Of a DNA stretch of 64,000 bases, positions 40,782 through 49,249 are shown piece after piece. The position numbers and the translations under genes are program-made. Each line of letters opens with the position of its first letter. The stretch's first letter is position 1. A model generated the notes under the pieces. It saw nothing but the letters and a program-made list of their open reading frames with translations. It was not told the DNA's origin and did no database searches. The DNA lies in NCBI RefSeq assembly GCF_009857815.1, contig NZ_WVVW01000001.1, positions 1,054,001 to 1,118,000 on the forward strand, given 5' to 3'. Origin of the DNA: Pseudomaricurvus sp. HS19 (GTDB taxonomy: Bacteria; Pseudomonadota; Gammaproteobacteria; Pseudomonadales; Cellvibrionaceae).

Positions 40782-42629
40782 TTACTCGCTGTTCAGGGCC
40801 CTGTAAATATCCTCGGCCATTTTTTTACTGATCAATGGCACCTTTGCCAGGTCCTCAATGCTGGCTTTGCGCACCTCCTGCAGACCACCAAAATGACGCA
40901 GCAGTTCCCGCCGGCGCTTGGCACCGATGCCGGGGATCTCCTCCAGGGTGGAGGTACGGCGCTTCTTGTCCCGCCGCTGTTTGTGGCCGGTAATGGCAAA
41001 GCGGTGGGATTCGTCGCGGATATGCTGGATCAGGTGCAGGGCCGGCGAATCGCCGTCTACCGAAACCTCTCCGTGCTCCAGCAGCAGGGTCTCGAAACCC
41101 GCCTTGCGGGTGGTGCCCTTGGCCACGCCCATCAGGTAAACGCCGGCAACACCCAGCTCATCCAGCACCTCACGGGCACGATTGAGCTGGCCCTTACCGC
41201 CATCCACCAGCAGCACGTCGGGCAGCTTGCCCTCCCCTTTCTGCAGGCGCAGGTAGCGACGCCGCAGCGCCTGCTCCATGGCCGCGTAGTCATCACCGCC
41301 GGTAATGCCTTCGATATTAAAGCGGCGGTAATCGCTTTTTAACGGACCATTGGTATCAAACACCACACAGGAGGCTACCGTCAGCTCGCCGTGGCTGTGG
41401 CTGATATCGAAACACTCCAGCCGTTCCGGAATCTCATCCAGCCGCAGCAACTCCTGCAGGGCCTCAAAGCGCTGCTGGGTGTTCTGCTTACTGGCCAGTC
41501 GCGCCTGCAGGTTTTCCCGCGCCGCCAACTGCGCCATCTGCATCCACTTCTGCCGCTGACCACGCAGGTCAGAGATAAAGCTGACGTTCTTGCCACTCTG
41601 TTTCTGCAGCGCCTCGGACAGCACCGGCAGGGATTCTGGAGCATGGCTCAACACCACCACCCGGGGGTAATCCCGCCCTGCCCCCTGCAGGTAGAACTGG
41701 CCGAGAAAGCCCTCCAGCACCTCTTCGCTGCTCTCCTCTGCTCCCAGGCGCGGGAAGTAGCTCTTACTGCCAAGGATGCGCCCCTGCCTCACATAGATCA
41801 GGTGCACGCAGGCGATTCCCGCCTGCATCTCCAGCGCCACCACATCAATATCGCTGTTGCCGCTCTCCACGATCTGCTGCGCCTGCACCCGCTTCAGCGC
41901 TGCAATCTGGTCGCGATAGGCGGCGGCCTTTTCAAATTCCAGCTGCGCAGACGCCGCTTCCATCAGATCCGCCAGCTCCACAATCAATGCGTCACTCTTA
42001 CCCAGCAGGAACATCTCCGCGTGGCGAATATCGGCGCGGTACTCCTGCTCACTGATCAACCCCACACAGGGTGCTGTACAGCGATCGATCTGGTGCTGAA
42101 GGCAGGGGCGTGTGCGGTTATTGAAGACACTGTCTTCGCACTGCCGCAGGCGGAAGGTTTTCTGCAAAAAGCTCAGGCTGGAGCGTACAGCGCCTGCGTT
42201 GGGGAAAGGCCCAAAGTACTGCACACCTTTACGTTTGACGCCGCGGTGAATACCCAGCCGGGGGAATTCATCGCCGCTGGTAAACATGATGTAAGGGTAG
42301 GATTTATCATCCCGCAGCAGAATATTAAAAGGGGGCCGCTGCTGCTTGATCAGGTTCTGCTCCAGCAGCAGCGCCTCGGCTTCGGTATTGGTCACCGTCA
42401 CTTCGATGTGGTGAATACGAGTCACCAGCGAGCGGGTCTTGGGCGCCAGGTTGGCGGAGGACTGGAAGTAACTGGTCAGCCTGTTTTTCAGGTTCTTGGC
42501 CTTGCCGACATAGAGGATCTCGCCCTCGGCGTTATACATCTGATAAACGCCAGCCTGCCGGGTCACCTGCCGCAGGAAATTTTTGGCATCGAATGGTTCC
42601 GGGGCGGGGGCGGTCAGTTGCGAGGTCAT
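40782..42629 (-). CDS. uvrC: Excinuclease ABC subunit C
   Basis: A 615-residue UvrC from the ATG at 42629 (a GTG at 42671 would add 14 residues; neither has a clear ribosome site). GIY-YIG nuclease domain at the start ([20 protein letters not shown]), UvrB-binding UVR motif near residues 195-230, the RNase H-like 5'-incision domain with [11 protein letters not shown] and [15 protein letters not shown], and a tandem helix-hairpin-helix end ([20 protein letters not shown]). It makes both incisions in nucleotide excision repair. Follows gacA, as in most gammaproteobacteria. Confidence 0.97.
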   Translation of the reverse strand: MTSQLTAPAPEPFDAKNFLRQVTRQAGVYQMYNAEGEILYVGKAKNLKNRLTSYFQSSANLAPKTRSLVTRIHHIEVTVTNTEAEALLLEQNLIKQQRPPFNILLRDDKSYPYIMFTSGDEFPRLGIHRGVKRKGVQYFGPFPNAGAVRSSLSFLQKTFRLRQCEDSVFNNRTRPCLQHQIDRCTAPCVGLISEQEYRADIRHAEMFLLGKSDALIVELADLMEAASAQLEFEKAAAYRDQIAALKRVQAQQIVESGNSDIDVVALEMQAGIACVHLIYVRQGRILGSKSYFPRLGAEESSEEVLEGFLGQFYLQGAGRDYPRVVVLSHAPESLPVLSEALQKQSGKNVSFISDLRGQRQKWMQMAQLAARENLQARLASKQNTQQRFEALQELLRLDEIPERLECFDISHSHGELTVASCVVFDTNGPLKSDYRRFNIEGITGGDDYAAMEQALRRRYLRLQKGEGKLPDVLLVDGGKGQLNRAREVLDELGVAGVYLMGVAKGTTRKAGFETLLLEHGEVSVDGDSPALHLIQHIRDESHRFAITGHKQRRDKKRRTSTLEEIPGIGAKRRRELLRHFGGLQEVRKASIEDLAKVPLISKKMAEDIYRALNSE

Positions 42630-42680
42630 AGCGGTGGCAGGTGGAGTAGCTGATGCCGGGGAGTGTAACACGGTGGGGGG

Positions 42681-42807
42681 CAGGACGCTTACGCTGCCGG
42701 AGACAGGACGCTGCGCTACAGGACGTTGGCACTACAGGGGTCAGGACGCTCACGCTACAGGGTCTATCAATTTCCTGTAGCGAAGCGTCCTGTAGCGAAG
42801 CGTCCTA
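42681..42807. repeat. Cluster of TAGCGAAGCGTCCT-type short repeats
   Basis: Units AGGACGCT-CGCTACAG-like occur about three times rightward (for example 42742-42761, CAGGACGCTCACGCTACAGG) and twice as the complement CTGTAGCGAAGCGTCCT (42775-42807, head to tail). Opposite units can pair into a stem of two 9-bp blocks around GTCTATCAATTT. The same unit recurs at 51.7 kb. Confidence 0.8.
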
Positions 42808-42817
42808 GTACCTGCCT

Positions 42818-43468
42818 TTAAAACATCGCCTCAATATCCAGAATACGGTGCTTCACCGCCAGCAGGGTCAACTCCACGTCACTGTTAATGCCCAACTTGT
42901 CAAAGATACGGTAGCGATAGCTGTTAACGGTTTTGGGGCTGACACAGAAAGTGTCGGCAATCTCCTGGGCCTTTTTGCCGTTGGCGATCAGGATGGCGGT
43001 CTGCAGCTCACGTTCGGAGAGAGTCTCGAAGGGGGATCGGTCTTTCTTGGGCGCGAAGTTTTTCAGCGCCAGTTGCTGCGCCACGCTGTTGCTCATATAG
43101 ACACGGCCGGCACAGACAGTGTGGATAGCCTCAATCATTTCGTTCAGGTCTGCACCCTTGGTCACATAGCCCATGGCGCCGGCCTGCAGCAGGCGGGTGG
43201 GAAAGAGGTCATCGTCACAGGCCGTGACAGCAATAATTTTCACGTAATCGTGCACTGCCAGCAGCTTGCGGGTGGCCTCGATACCACCGATGCCCGGCAT
43301 TTTTACATCCATCAGCACCACATCGGGCGCCAGCTCGCGGGTCAGCTTGAGGGCGTCTTCGCCACAGCAGGCCTCGCCCACCACTTCAAATCCGTCAACG
43401 TCCACCAGCATACGCACCAGTCCCATGCGCACCAGCTCGTGATCGTCGACCACCAGAATCTTTGTCAA
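42818..43468 (-). CDS. gacA: Response regulator GacA/UvrY
   Basis: A 216-residue NarL/FixJ-type regulator. Receiver domain with VVDDHE and phosphorylatable Asp54 (VVLMDVKMPG), Thr and Lys switch residues (AVTACDDD, GYVTKGA), then a LuxR-type helix-turn-helix (LSERELQTAILIANGKKAQEIADTFCVSPKTVNSY by position). The start appears to be TTG at 43468 with GGGGAAG upstream. It is the partner of a BarA/GacS kinase (not in this window) and drives small RNAs that antagonise RsmA/CsrA. Followed by uvrC. Confidence 0.94.
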   Translation of the reverse strand: MTKILVVDDHELVRMGLVRMLVDVDGFEVVGEACCGEDALKLTRELAPDVVLMDVKMPGIGGIEATRKLLAVHDYVKIIAVTACDDDLFPTRLLQAGAMGYVTKGADLNEMIEAIHTVCAGRVYMSNSVAQQLALKNFAPKKDRSPFETLSERELQTAILIANGKKAQEIADTFCVSPKTVNSYRYRIFDKLGINSDVELTLLAVKHRILDIEAMF

Positions 43469-43681
43469 AGTACTTCCCCAGGATCCGGCTAAGGCGGATC
43501 AAACATGCATCAGGTTATTGATTCCCTGCTTATTATTGCTCCCTGACCGGTCGCGAATTCTGTCGCCACGACAGCACTATATCCTAGCACTTTTCGCCCG
43601 GGACAGACTTACTGCACAGGTGAAATGTCAGGTGGTCATCAAAAAAATCGCTTCCTGGCATATGTTTCACTTTGAGCACTA

Positions 43682-44347
43682 TCAACTCTCACTATAGTCC
43701 CCGGCTTGCGGGATGACATAGCGGAAAGTGAGGTTAAGACGGTCGCCGCAGGGGCGCCGGGTTTTGGGCAGGGCGTGTTGCCAATAATGCTGCATGGAAC
43801 CCGCCATGATCAGCAATGACCCGGATGGCAGCAGGAGTTGCCTGTTGGGCTCCCGCTTCTGTTTGTGCCGCAAGTGAAAGCTGCGAGCCTCCCCCAGGCT
43901 GAGGGAGACGATCAATGGATTACGGCCCAACTCCCTCTCATCGTCACTGTGCCAGCCATTGCTATCGTTACCATCCCGGTACCAGTTGGCCAGCACGGAA
44001 TTGACTGCCAGGCCACCCTGCTGCAATCGCTGGCGCAGGGCCTCCAGCGCCGGATGCCAGCTGAGCAGCGGCAGCCGGTGGCCGCTGTAACCGTAGTGAC
44101 AGCCGGGATCGCCATACCAAGCGTTGAGTCTGGGAATACGGTGACGCTTTCCAAAGAGCTGGATATGCGGCTGTTCCCAAGCCAGCTCCCTGTACAGAAT
44201 CTGCTGCAGCGCCTCCTGCTCAGCCACAGGCAGCCAGTTCTCCAGCAGCCACAGCTCGCCGTCCGTTATGGGCAGAGCCCGGGCACGAGTGAGAATGGAG
44301 CCACCGGCTTCATCCGCCGGCTCATCAAAAAGATTGCGCTGTGCCAT
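43682..44347 (-). CDS. AlkB-family 2-oxoglutarate/Fe(II) dioxygenase
   Basis: A 221-residue AlkB-like enzyme, cytosolic. The iron ligands are visible as H-x-D in NGWHSDDE and the distal His in MQHYWQHALPK; the 2-oxoglutarate arginine follows in RLNLTFR. RIPRLNAWYGDPGCHYGYSG is typical of the AlkB2/3-like bacterial group. It is expected to remove methyl groups from damaged DNA or RNA bases oxidatively. It is preceded by a REP-like repeat cluster and is probably a single-gene unit. Confidence 0.92.
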   Translation of the reverse strand: MAQRNLFDEPADEAGGSILTRARALPITDGELWLLENWLPVAEQEALQQILYRELAWEQPHIQLFGKRHRIPRLNAWYGDPGCHYGYSGHRLPLLSWHPALEALRQRLQQGGLAVNSVLANWYRDGNDSNGWHSDDERELGRNPLIVSLSLGEARSFHLRHKQKREPNRQLLLPSGSLLIMAGSMQHYWQHALPKTRRPCGDRLNLTFRYVIPQAGDYSES

Positions 44348-44364
44348 GGTTCAGAATTTTGCCC

Positions 44365-44513
44365 TGGATCCCCGCCTTCGCGGGGATGACGTACTGAAAA
44401 ACACCATCCGTAATCTGCAAGCGCGTGGTCCCCTGTCCCGGCGGGCATGACGGACTGAAATGCATCACCCGGGATCTTTCAGGACCTGGATCCCAACCTT
44501 CACGGGAAGGACA
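44365..44513. repeat. Cluster of REP-like palindromes (one intact, two decayed)
   Basis: 44365-44390 is an exact copy of the unit at 39735-39760. Decayed copies are recognisable near 44428-44455 (CCCCTGTCCCGGCGGGCATGA) and at 44488-44513 (GGATCCCAACCTTCACGGGA). GACGTACTGAAA / GACGGACTGAAA after two copies shows the unit is longer than its palindrome. Confidence 0.78.
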
Positions 44514-44554
44514 CTATTACGGAACCCGACTCCGGCAGCGGGGATAACCGGCAC

Positions 44555-45643
44555 TCAATAGGCATACACCCGTGGCTCAATCTCCAGCTCTACCCCGAAG
44601 CGCTGGCGTATATCATCCCGGATGCGTTGCGCCAGCTGCAGCAATCTGGAACCGCTGGCATGGCCGGGGTTCACCAGCACCAGCGCCTGCTTGTCGTGCA
44701 CCCCCACCCCGTCCTCGCTATGACCTTTCCAGCCTGCCCTATCAATAAGCCAGCCGGCAGCCAGTTTTACCTGCCCCCCGGACTGAGGGTAGCCGACGAT
44801 ATCCGTGTATTCTTCGCGCAGTTGCTCAAACTGCTCACTGCTGACCAGGGGATTCTTGAAGAAACTGCCCGCATTGGGGACCTGCGCCGGGTCCGGCAAT
44901 TTGCTGCTGCGGATAGCGCAGACCGCCTCAAACAACTGCTGCGGAGATGGCTGCCCTGCTCCCAGCTCAGACAGGTACTGTTGCAGGGCGGGGTAATCGG
45001 CCCTCACATCCGGGTTGCGATGCAGGCGGAGGGTGACGGAAGTAATGATGAACTGGTCACGCAGCTCCTGCTTGAACACACTGTCGCGATAACCAAACCG
45101 GCAGGCGCTGCCGTCAAAGGTCACCACACGACCACTACTGACCTCCACCGCCGTCAGGGACTCGAAGCAACTCTCCAGTTCGACACCGTAGGCACCGATG
45201 TTCTGGATCGGGGCGGCGCCGACCGTGCCGGGGATCAATCCCAGGTTTTCCAGGCCGAAATAGCCGGATTCAACACAGTACTGCACCCACTGATGCCAGT
45301 TTTCACCACCCCCAGCCCGCAGGAGGACAGAGCTTTCATCTTCGCCCAAAACTTCCCGGCCGAGGATACCCATACTGATAACAAGCCCGGGGAAGTCACT
45401 GCTCAGTACCAGGTTGCTGCCACCCCCCAGGATCAACAGCGGTAACTCCCGCTGCTGCTCACATTCATACTGACGGCGCCACTGCAGCAGCGCCTGTAGT
45501 TCATCAACGCAGGTAACCCTGGCGAGATAACGGGCACGGGCGGGAATGGCCAGGGTGTTCAATCCCCCCAGATCCACATCCTGCTGCAGCGTGGTCGGGC
45601 AATGATCCGGAGGAGTGGTTTCTGTCACGGCTTGAGGTTCCAT
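44555..45643 (-). CDS. murB: UDP-N-acetylenolpyruvoylglucosamine reductase
   Basis: A 362-residue FAD enzyme that reduces UDP-GlcNAc-enolpyruvate to UDP-MurNAc in peptidoglycan synthesis. Signatures: LGGLNTLAIPARA, the FAD loop LPLLILGGGSNLVLSSDFPG, GLENLGLIPGTVGAAPIQNIGAYG, FGYRDSVFK and the active-site NAGSFFKNP. Type I MurB of E. coli size. Its start overlaps the end of the phosphatase gene by 19 bases. Confidence 0.97.
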   Translation of the reverse strand: MEPQAVTETTPPDHCPTTLQQDVDLGGLNTLAIPARARYLARVTCVDELQALLQWRRQYECEQQRELPLLILGGGSNLVLSSDFPGLVISMGILGREVLGEDESSVLLRAGGGENWHQWVQYCVESGYFGLENLGLIPGTVGAAPIQNIGAYGVELESCFESLTAVEVSSGRVVTFDGSACRFGYRDSVFKQELRDQFIITSVTLRLHRNPDVRADYPALQQYLSELGAGQPSPQQLFEAVCAIRSSKLPDPAQVPNAGSFFKNPLVSSEQFEQLREEYTDIVGYPQSGGQVKLAAGWLIDRAGWKGHSEDGVGVHDKQALVLVNPGHASGSRLLQLAQRIRDDIRQRFGVELEIEPRVYAY

Positions 45644-46116
45644 TCATTGATGTGTTGCAACAGCGCGTGGGAGGCACGCTCCACCAGGTCTACCACTTTG
45701 GCGAAGCCCTCTTTGCCCCCATAGTAGGGATCGGGCACCTCCTGCTCTCCCCCATCCCGGTCGAAAGCCAGAAACAGGGAGAGGTGCGCCCGGCTGCCAG
45801 CCGGCTGTATCCGCTGCAGGTCGCGGAGGTTTTGCGCATCCATCGCCAGAATATAATCAAAGCGGTGGAAATCCTCGGCACTCACCTGACGGGCGCGCTG
45901 GGCAGACAGGTCAACACCCCGCTCTTTCGCCATGGCCACCGAGCGCGGGTCCGGCGCCTTGCCAATATGCCAGTCGCTGGTGGCTGCCGAGTCCACCTCA
46001 ATCCGGTGGCTCAGCCCTTCGGTCTTCACCAGCGCTTCAAACACGCCATGGGCAGTGGGAGAACGGCAGATATTGCCAAGACACACAAACAACACCCGCA
46101 CCTGCTGCTCCGCCAT
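45625..46116 (-). CDS. Low-molecular-weight protein tyrosine phosphatase
   Basis: A 163-residue enzyme with the LMW-PTP loop VCLGNICRSP at residues 11-20 (nucleophile Cys12, Arg18) and the acid DPYYGG near residue 130. Start ATG 46116 lies 11 bases after the kdsB stop. Members dephosphorylate tyrosine on bacterial kinases that control capsule or exopolysaccharide; no such kinase lies here. The same gene sits between kdsB and murB in Pseudomonas. Confidence 0.93.
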   Translation of the reverse strand: MAEQQVRVLFVCLGNICRSPTAHGVFEALVKTEGLSHRIEVDSAATSDWHIGKAPDPRSVAMAKERGVDLSAQRARQVSAEDFHRFDYILAMDAQNLRDLQRIQPAGSRAHLSLFLAFDRDGGEQEVPDPYYGGKEGFAKVVDLVERASHALLQHINEWNLKP

Positions 46117-46127
46117 ACTCAGACCCC

Positions 46128-46901
46128 TCAGGCATCGGCGTTGCGTTGGGCAATCACTTCCCGCACGCGCTGCAAATCCTCTTCGGTATCCACACCGCCG
46201 GGTACCAGCGCACAGGCCTCGGCCACGTGGATACGCTCGCCCTGCCACAGCACCCGCAGCTGCTCCAGGCTCTCCATCTTCTCCAGTGGCGCCGCCGGCC
46301 ACTGTACGAAGCGGTTCAGCAGGCTGACCCGGTAACCGTAGATGCCAATATGACGCTGGAACAGGTTGCTGTCCGGCAAGGAGCGCGTGTCAGCGGCAAA
46401 GTGGTCGCGGGGCCAGGGCATGGGCGCGCGGCTGAAATAGAGCGCCAGCCCCTGCTGGTCTGACACGACTTTGACGATATTGGGATTGCGGAAATCTTCG
46501 GCGCTATGGATAGGCTCACTCAGGGTGGAGACGCTGGCATTCCGGTTAGCCGCCAGATTGGCCGCCACCTGGTTGATGACCGCCGGTGGAATCAGGGGCT
46601 CATCCCCCTGCACATTGATAACCAGCTCATCATCACCCAGCCCCAGCTGTGCTGCCACCTCCTGCAGCCGGTCAGTGCCGGACTGGTGCTCCGCCGAGGT
46701 CATGCACACATCGGCACCAAAACCCCGGGCAACCGCCTCAATGCGCTCGTCATCAGTGGCCACCACCACCCGGGCTGCCTCACTCTTGCAGGCCTGCTCA
46801 TAGACCCACTGGATCATCGGCTTGCCATGGATATCTTTCAGCGGCTTGGCTGGCAAGCGGGTGGAGGCATAGCGGGCGGGAATCACCACGGTAAAGCTCA
46901 T
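46128..46901 (-). CDS. kdsB: 3-deoxy-manno-octulosonate cytidylyltransferase
   Basis: A 257-residue enzyme that activates Kdo with CTP for lipopolysaccharide core synthesis. Signatures: [57 protein letters not shown] and HIGIYGYR. Length is as in E. coli. It follows lpxK by 93 bases; the small ycaR gene often found between them is absent. Confidence 0.97.
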   Translation of the reverse strand: MSFTVVIPARYASTRLPAKPLKDIHGKPMIQWVYEQACKSEAARVVVATDDERIEAVARGFGADVCMTSAEHQSGTDRLQEVAAQLGLGDDELVINVQGDEPLIPPAVINQVAANLAANRNASVSTLSEPIHSAEDFRNPNIVKVVSDQQGLALYFSRAPMPWPRDHFAADTRSLPDSNLFQRHIGIYGYRVSLLNRFVQWPAAPLEKMESLEQLRVLWQGERIHVAEACALVPGGVDTEEDLQRVREVIAQRNADA

Positions 46902-46994
46902 AACTGTGTTCTCGGTATTCAGGTAATCGGGTTAACCAAATGCTAAGTCAGGTCTGTCGCCTGCGTGCGGAAATCACAGGCAGGTGACGGGGAA

Positions 46995-48032
46995 TTATTG
47001 CAGATCGGCGTCCAGTTTCTGTAACAGTTCTTCCGGTAGGTCGGCAGCCACCGCCAGATACCAGAAGTTATCACCGGCAAATTCCCGGCACTTGACCGCA
47101 TCTTTGGCTGTCATCAATACCACCCCACCCTGCAGGCCATCGAAGTCTGCAGGGCTGAACGGATGGTGGTCGGGAAAGACATGCTCACTGAACTCCAGCC
47201 CCAGCTGTTGCAGTGTATGAAAAAAGCGCCCGGGATTGCCAATACCTGTCACGGCGTGCAGTGACGAAACACTGTCCCAGGGGAGCTGCCCGGCCGGCAG
47301 GGTTGTATCATCGACAAGGCGATGCCAGCTCAGGGGCTGCAGGTGCATGGCCTGAGGTTGAGGAGCTTCTGCAGGCAACCCATTTTGCAACTGCCCGGCA
47401 ACCCGTTCGTCGGGATCGCCATTGAGCAGGATAGCCTGCACCTCTGCCAAACGACTGACCGGCTCCCGCAAGGGTCCGGCCGGCAAACAGAGTCCGTTAC
47501 CCCACCCCCGCTGACCATCCAGCAGACAAAGCTCCCACTGGCGCGGTAACTTGTAATGCTGCAGGCCGTCATCGCTAAGCAGGATATTGCAACCCTGAGC
47601 CACCAGCAGTTCTGCAGCCGCCAGACGATTGGCATCAACCGCCACCGGGCAGCTGGCAGAGAGCGCGATTAACAGCGGTTCATCGCCACTGTGACGGGGA
47701 TCGGAATCAGGGGTTACAAGATAAGGGTATTGGGGCGCCTGGCCTCCATAGCCGCGACTGACTACTCCCGGCTTCCAGCCGCGCTCACGCAAGTGTTGCA
47801 CCAGCGTGATAATCACCGGCGTCTTGCCGGTACCGCCGAGGGTGATATTGCCCACCACCACCACGGGCACTGGCAAGCTGGCCTGCTCCACCTCCTGCTG
47901 GCGACGGCGCACGGCGGCTACGAGGCGGAACAGCAAACTCAGCGGCCACAACAACCACAGCCACCAGCGCCCCTGATACCAGCGATCGAGCCATTGCTCC
48001 TGCGTGGTATGGGGAGTTTTGCCAGCTGTCAT
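46995..48032 (-). CDS. lpxK: Tetraacyldisaccharide 4'-kinase
   Basis: A 345-residue inner-membrane-associated P-loop kinase that phosphorylates the lipid A precursor. N-terminal membrane anchor (WWLWLLWPLSLLFRLV), Walker A VVVGNITLGGTGKTP, SRGYGG, LSDDGLQHYKLPR and HHPFSPADF are classic LpxK motifs. It starts directly at the exbD stop (TAG then ATG), so translation is likely coupled. Confidence 0.97.
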   Translation of the reverse strand: MTAGKTPHTTQEQWLDRWYQGRWWLWLLWPLSLLFRLVAAVRRRQQEVEQASLPVPVVVVGNITLGGTGKTPVIITLVQHLRERGWKPGVVSRGYGGQAPQYPYLVTPDSDPRHSGDEPLLIALSASCPVAVDANRLAAAELLVAQGCNILLSDDGLQHYKLPRQWELCLLDGQRGWGNGLCLPAGPLREPVSRLAEVQAILLNGDPDERVAGQLQNGLPAEAPQPQAMHLQPLSWHRLVDDTTLPAGQLPWDSVSSLHAVTGIGNPGRFFHTLQQLGLEFSEHVFPDHHPFSPADFDGLQGGVVLMTAKDAVKCREFAGDNFWYLAVAADLPEELLQKLDADLQ

Positions 48033-48470
48033 CTAGGGAGTCCCGTCAGCGTCGTTGTCGGCCGGTTTGCGAGTGGCAATACGCAGATGCACAAAACCCA
48101 TCTGCCCGGCGGCATCCATCGCCGTGACCACCGCCTGATGAGTCGCCTTGGCGTCAGCAGTGATGGTCAGCGGCTGCTCCCGGTTACCACCGGAGAGTCT
48201 CTCCAGAGCCGCCATCAGCGTGCCGATTTCACGATTAACCAAGGCCTGACCGTTGATGGAGTAGCTGCCATCAGCTGCCACCAGCAAGTCCAGCTGCTCC
48301 GGCGTTTCAACACCCGGCTCACCACTGGCCTGTGGCAGATCCACCTTGAGGTGGGTCTCCTTGGTAAAGGTAGTCGATACCATGAAGAAGATCAGTAACA
48401 GGAACACCACATCAATCAGCGGCGTCAGGTTGATAGAGTCTTCCGTTGCCTGTTGTCGTTTGAACTTCAC
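48033..48470 (-). CDS. exbD: ExbD/TolR-type biopolymer transport protein
   Basis: A 145-residue inner-membrane protein with one helix near the N-terminus. The helix carries the proton-path aspartate in INLTPLIDVVFLLLIFFMV, and the rest is a periplasmic domain. With the upstream ExbB-like protein it forms a proton-driven motor. In this comEC-lpxK context (as the exbB2/exbD2 pair of Pseudomonas) the partner TonB-like protein is not known. Confidence 0.94.
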   Translation of the reverse strand: MKFKRQQATEDSINLTPLIDVVFLLLIFFMVSTTFTKETHLKVDLPQASGEPGVETPEQLDLLVAADGSYSINGQALVNREIGTLMAALERLSGGNREQPLTITADAKATHQAVVTAMDAAGQMGFVHLRIATRKPADNDADGTP

Positions 48471-48480
48471 CGACAGCGCC

Positions 48481-49107
48481 TCACGCCGATTTCACATCAA
48501 CACGGCGCTCGCTGTGCAGCGCATCCACCAGTTTCACCGCTTCCTGCTCCATGGTAACCACCAGGCCATCCACCTTGCGGGAGAAGTAGCGGTGCAACAC
48601 CATGGCGGGGATCGCCACACAGAGCCCGGCAGCAGTGGTGATCAGGGCTTCGGAGATACCACCGGCCAGCACACCGGCATTACCGGTACCCTGCATCATG
48701 ATGGCGGTAAACACCTTGATCATACCGATAACGGTGCCCAGCAGGCCCAGCAGCGGTGCGATGGCGGCGATGGTGCCCAGCACCCCCAAATAGCGCTCCA
48801 GATCGTGAATTACCTTACTGGCGGCCTCTTCGATGGAGTCTTTCATCACATCGCGACCGTGACGGGAGTTACTGAGGCCGGCGGCAAGGATCAGCCCCAG
48901 CTCGGAAGAGCCCTTGAGCTCTTTCAGTTTGGCCGCATCCAGCTCGTTATTTTTGATCCAGCCCCACACCTGGGCCAGCAGATGCTTGGGGGCAATCTTG
49001 CTGGCGTTCAGGGTCCAGTAACGCTCGACCCCAATGGCAATAACCGCAATTGAACAGATAATGATCGGCAACATCAGCCAACCGCCGGAGGCAACGATTT
49101 CCAGCAC
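48481..49107 (-). CDS. exbB: ExbB/TolQ/MotA-type proton channel protein
   Basis: A 208-residue protein with three membrane helices (LPIIICSIAVIAIGVERYW; LGVLGTIAAIAPLLGLLGTV; ITTAAGLCVAIPAMVL). APLLGLLGTVIGMI is the family motif. It starts the exbB-exbD-lpxK-kdsB run, with exbD 10 bases downstream. It forms the pentameric channel around ExbD and converts proton flow to motion. Confidence 0.95.
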   Translation of the reverse strand: MLEIVASGGWLMLPIIICSIAVIAIGVERYWTLNASKIAPKHLLAQVWGWIKNNELDAAKLKELKGSSELGLILAAGLSNSRHGRDVMKDSIEEAASKVIHDLERYLGVLGTIAAIAPLLGLLGTVIGMIKVFTAIMMQGTGNAGVLAGGISEALITTAAGLCVAIPAMVLHRYFSRKVDGLVVTMEQEAVKLVDALHSERRVDVKSA

Positions 49108-49249
49108 CTTACTACTCCTGATGGATCAACATTTATTCGGGTCTGTGGCGTCTGAAGTGCGCCACTGCAACAAGCAGGGGACTTTACCACAACCCCTGCC
49201 CTTTAGAACTCCCCGCAGCAGACTACGCCGCCGACACGCGACAGGCTCC

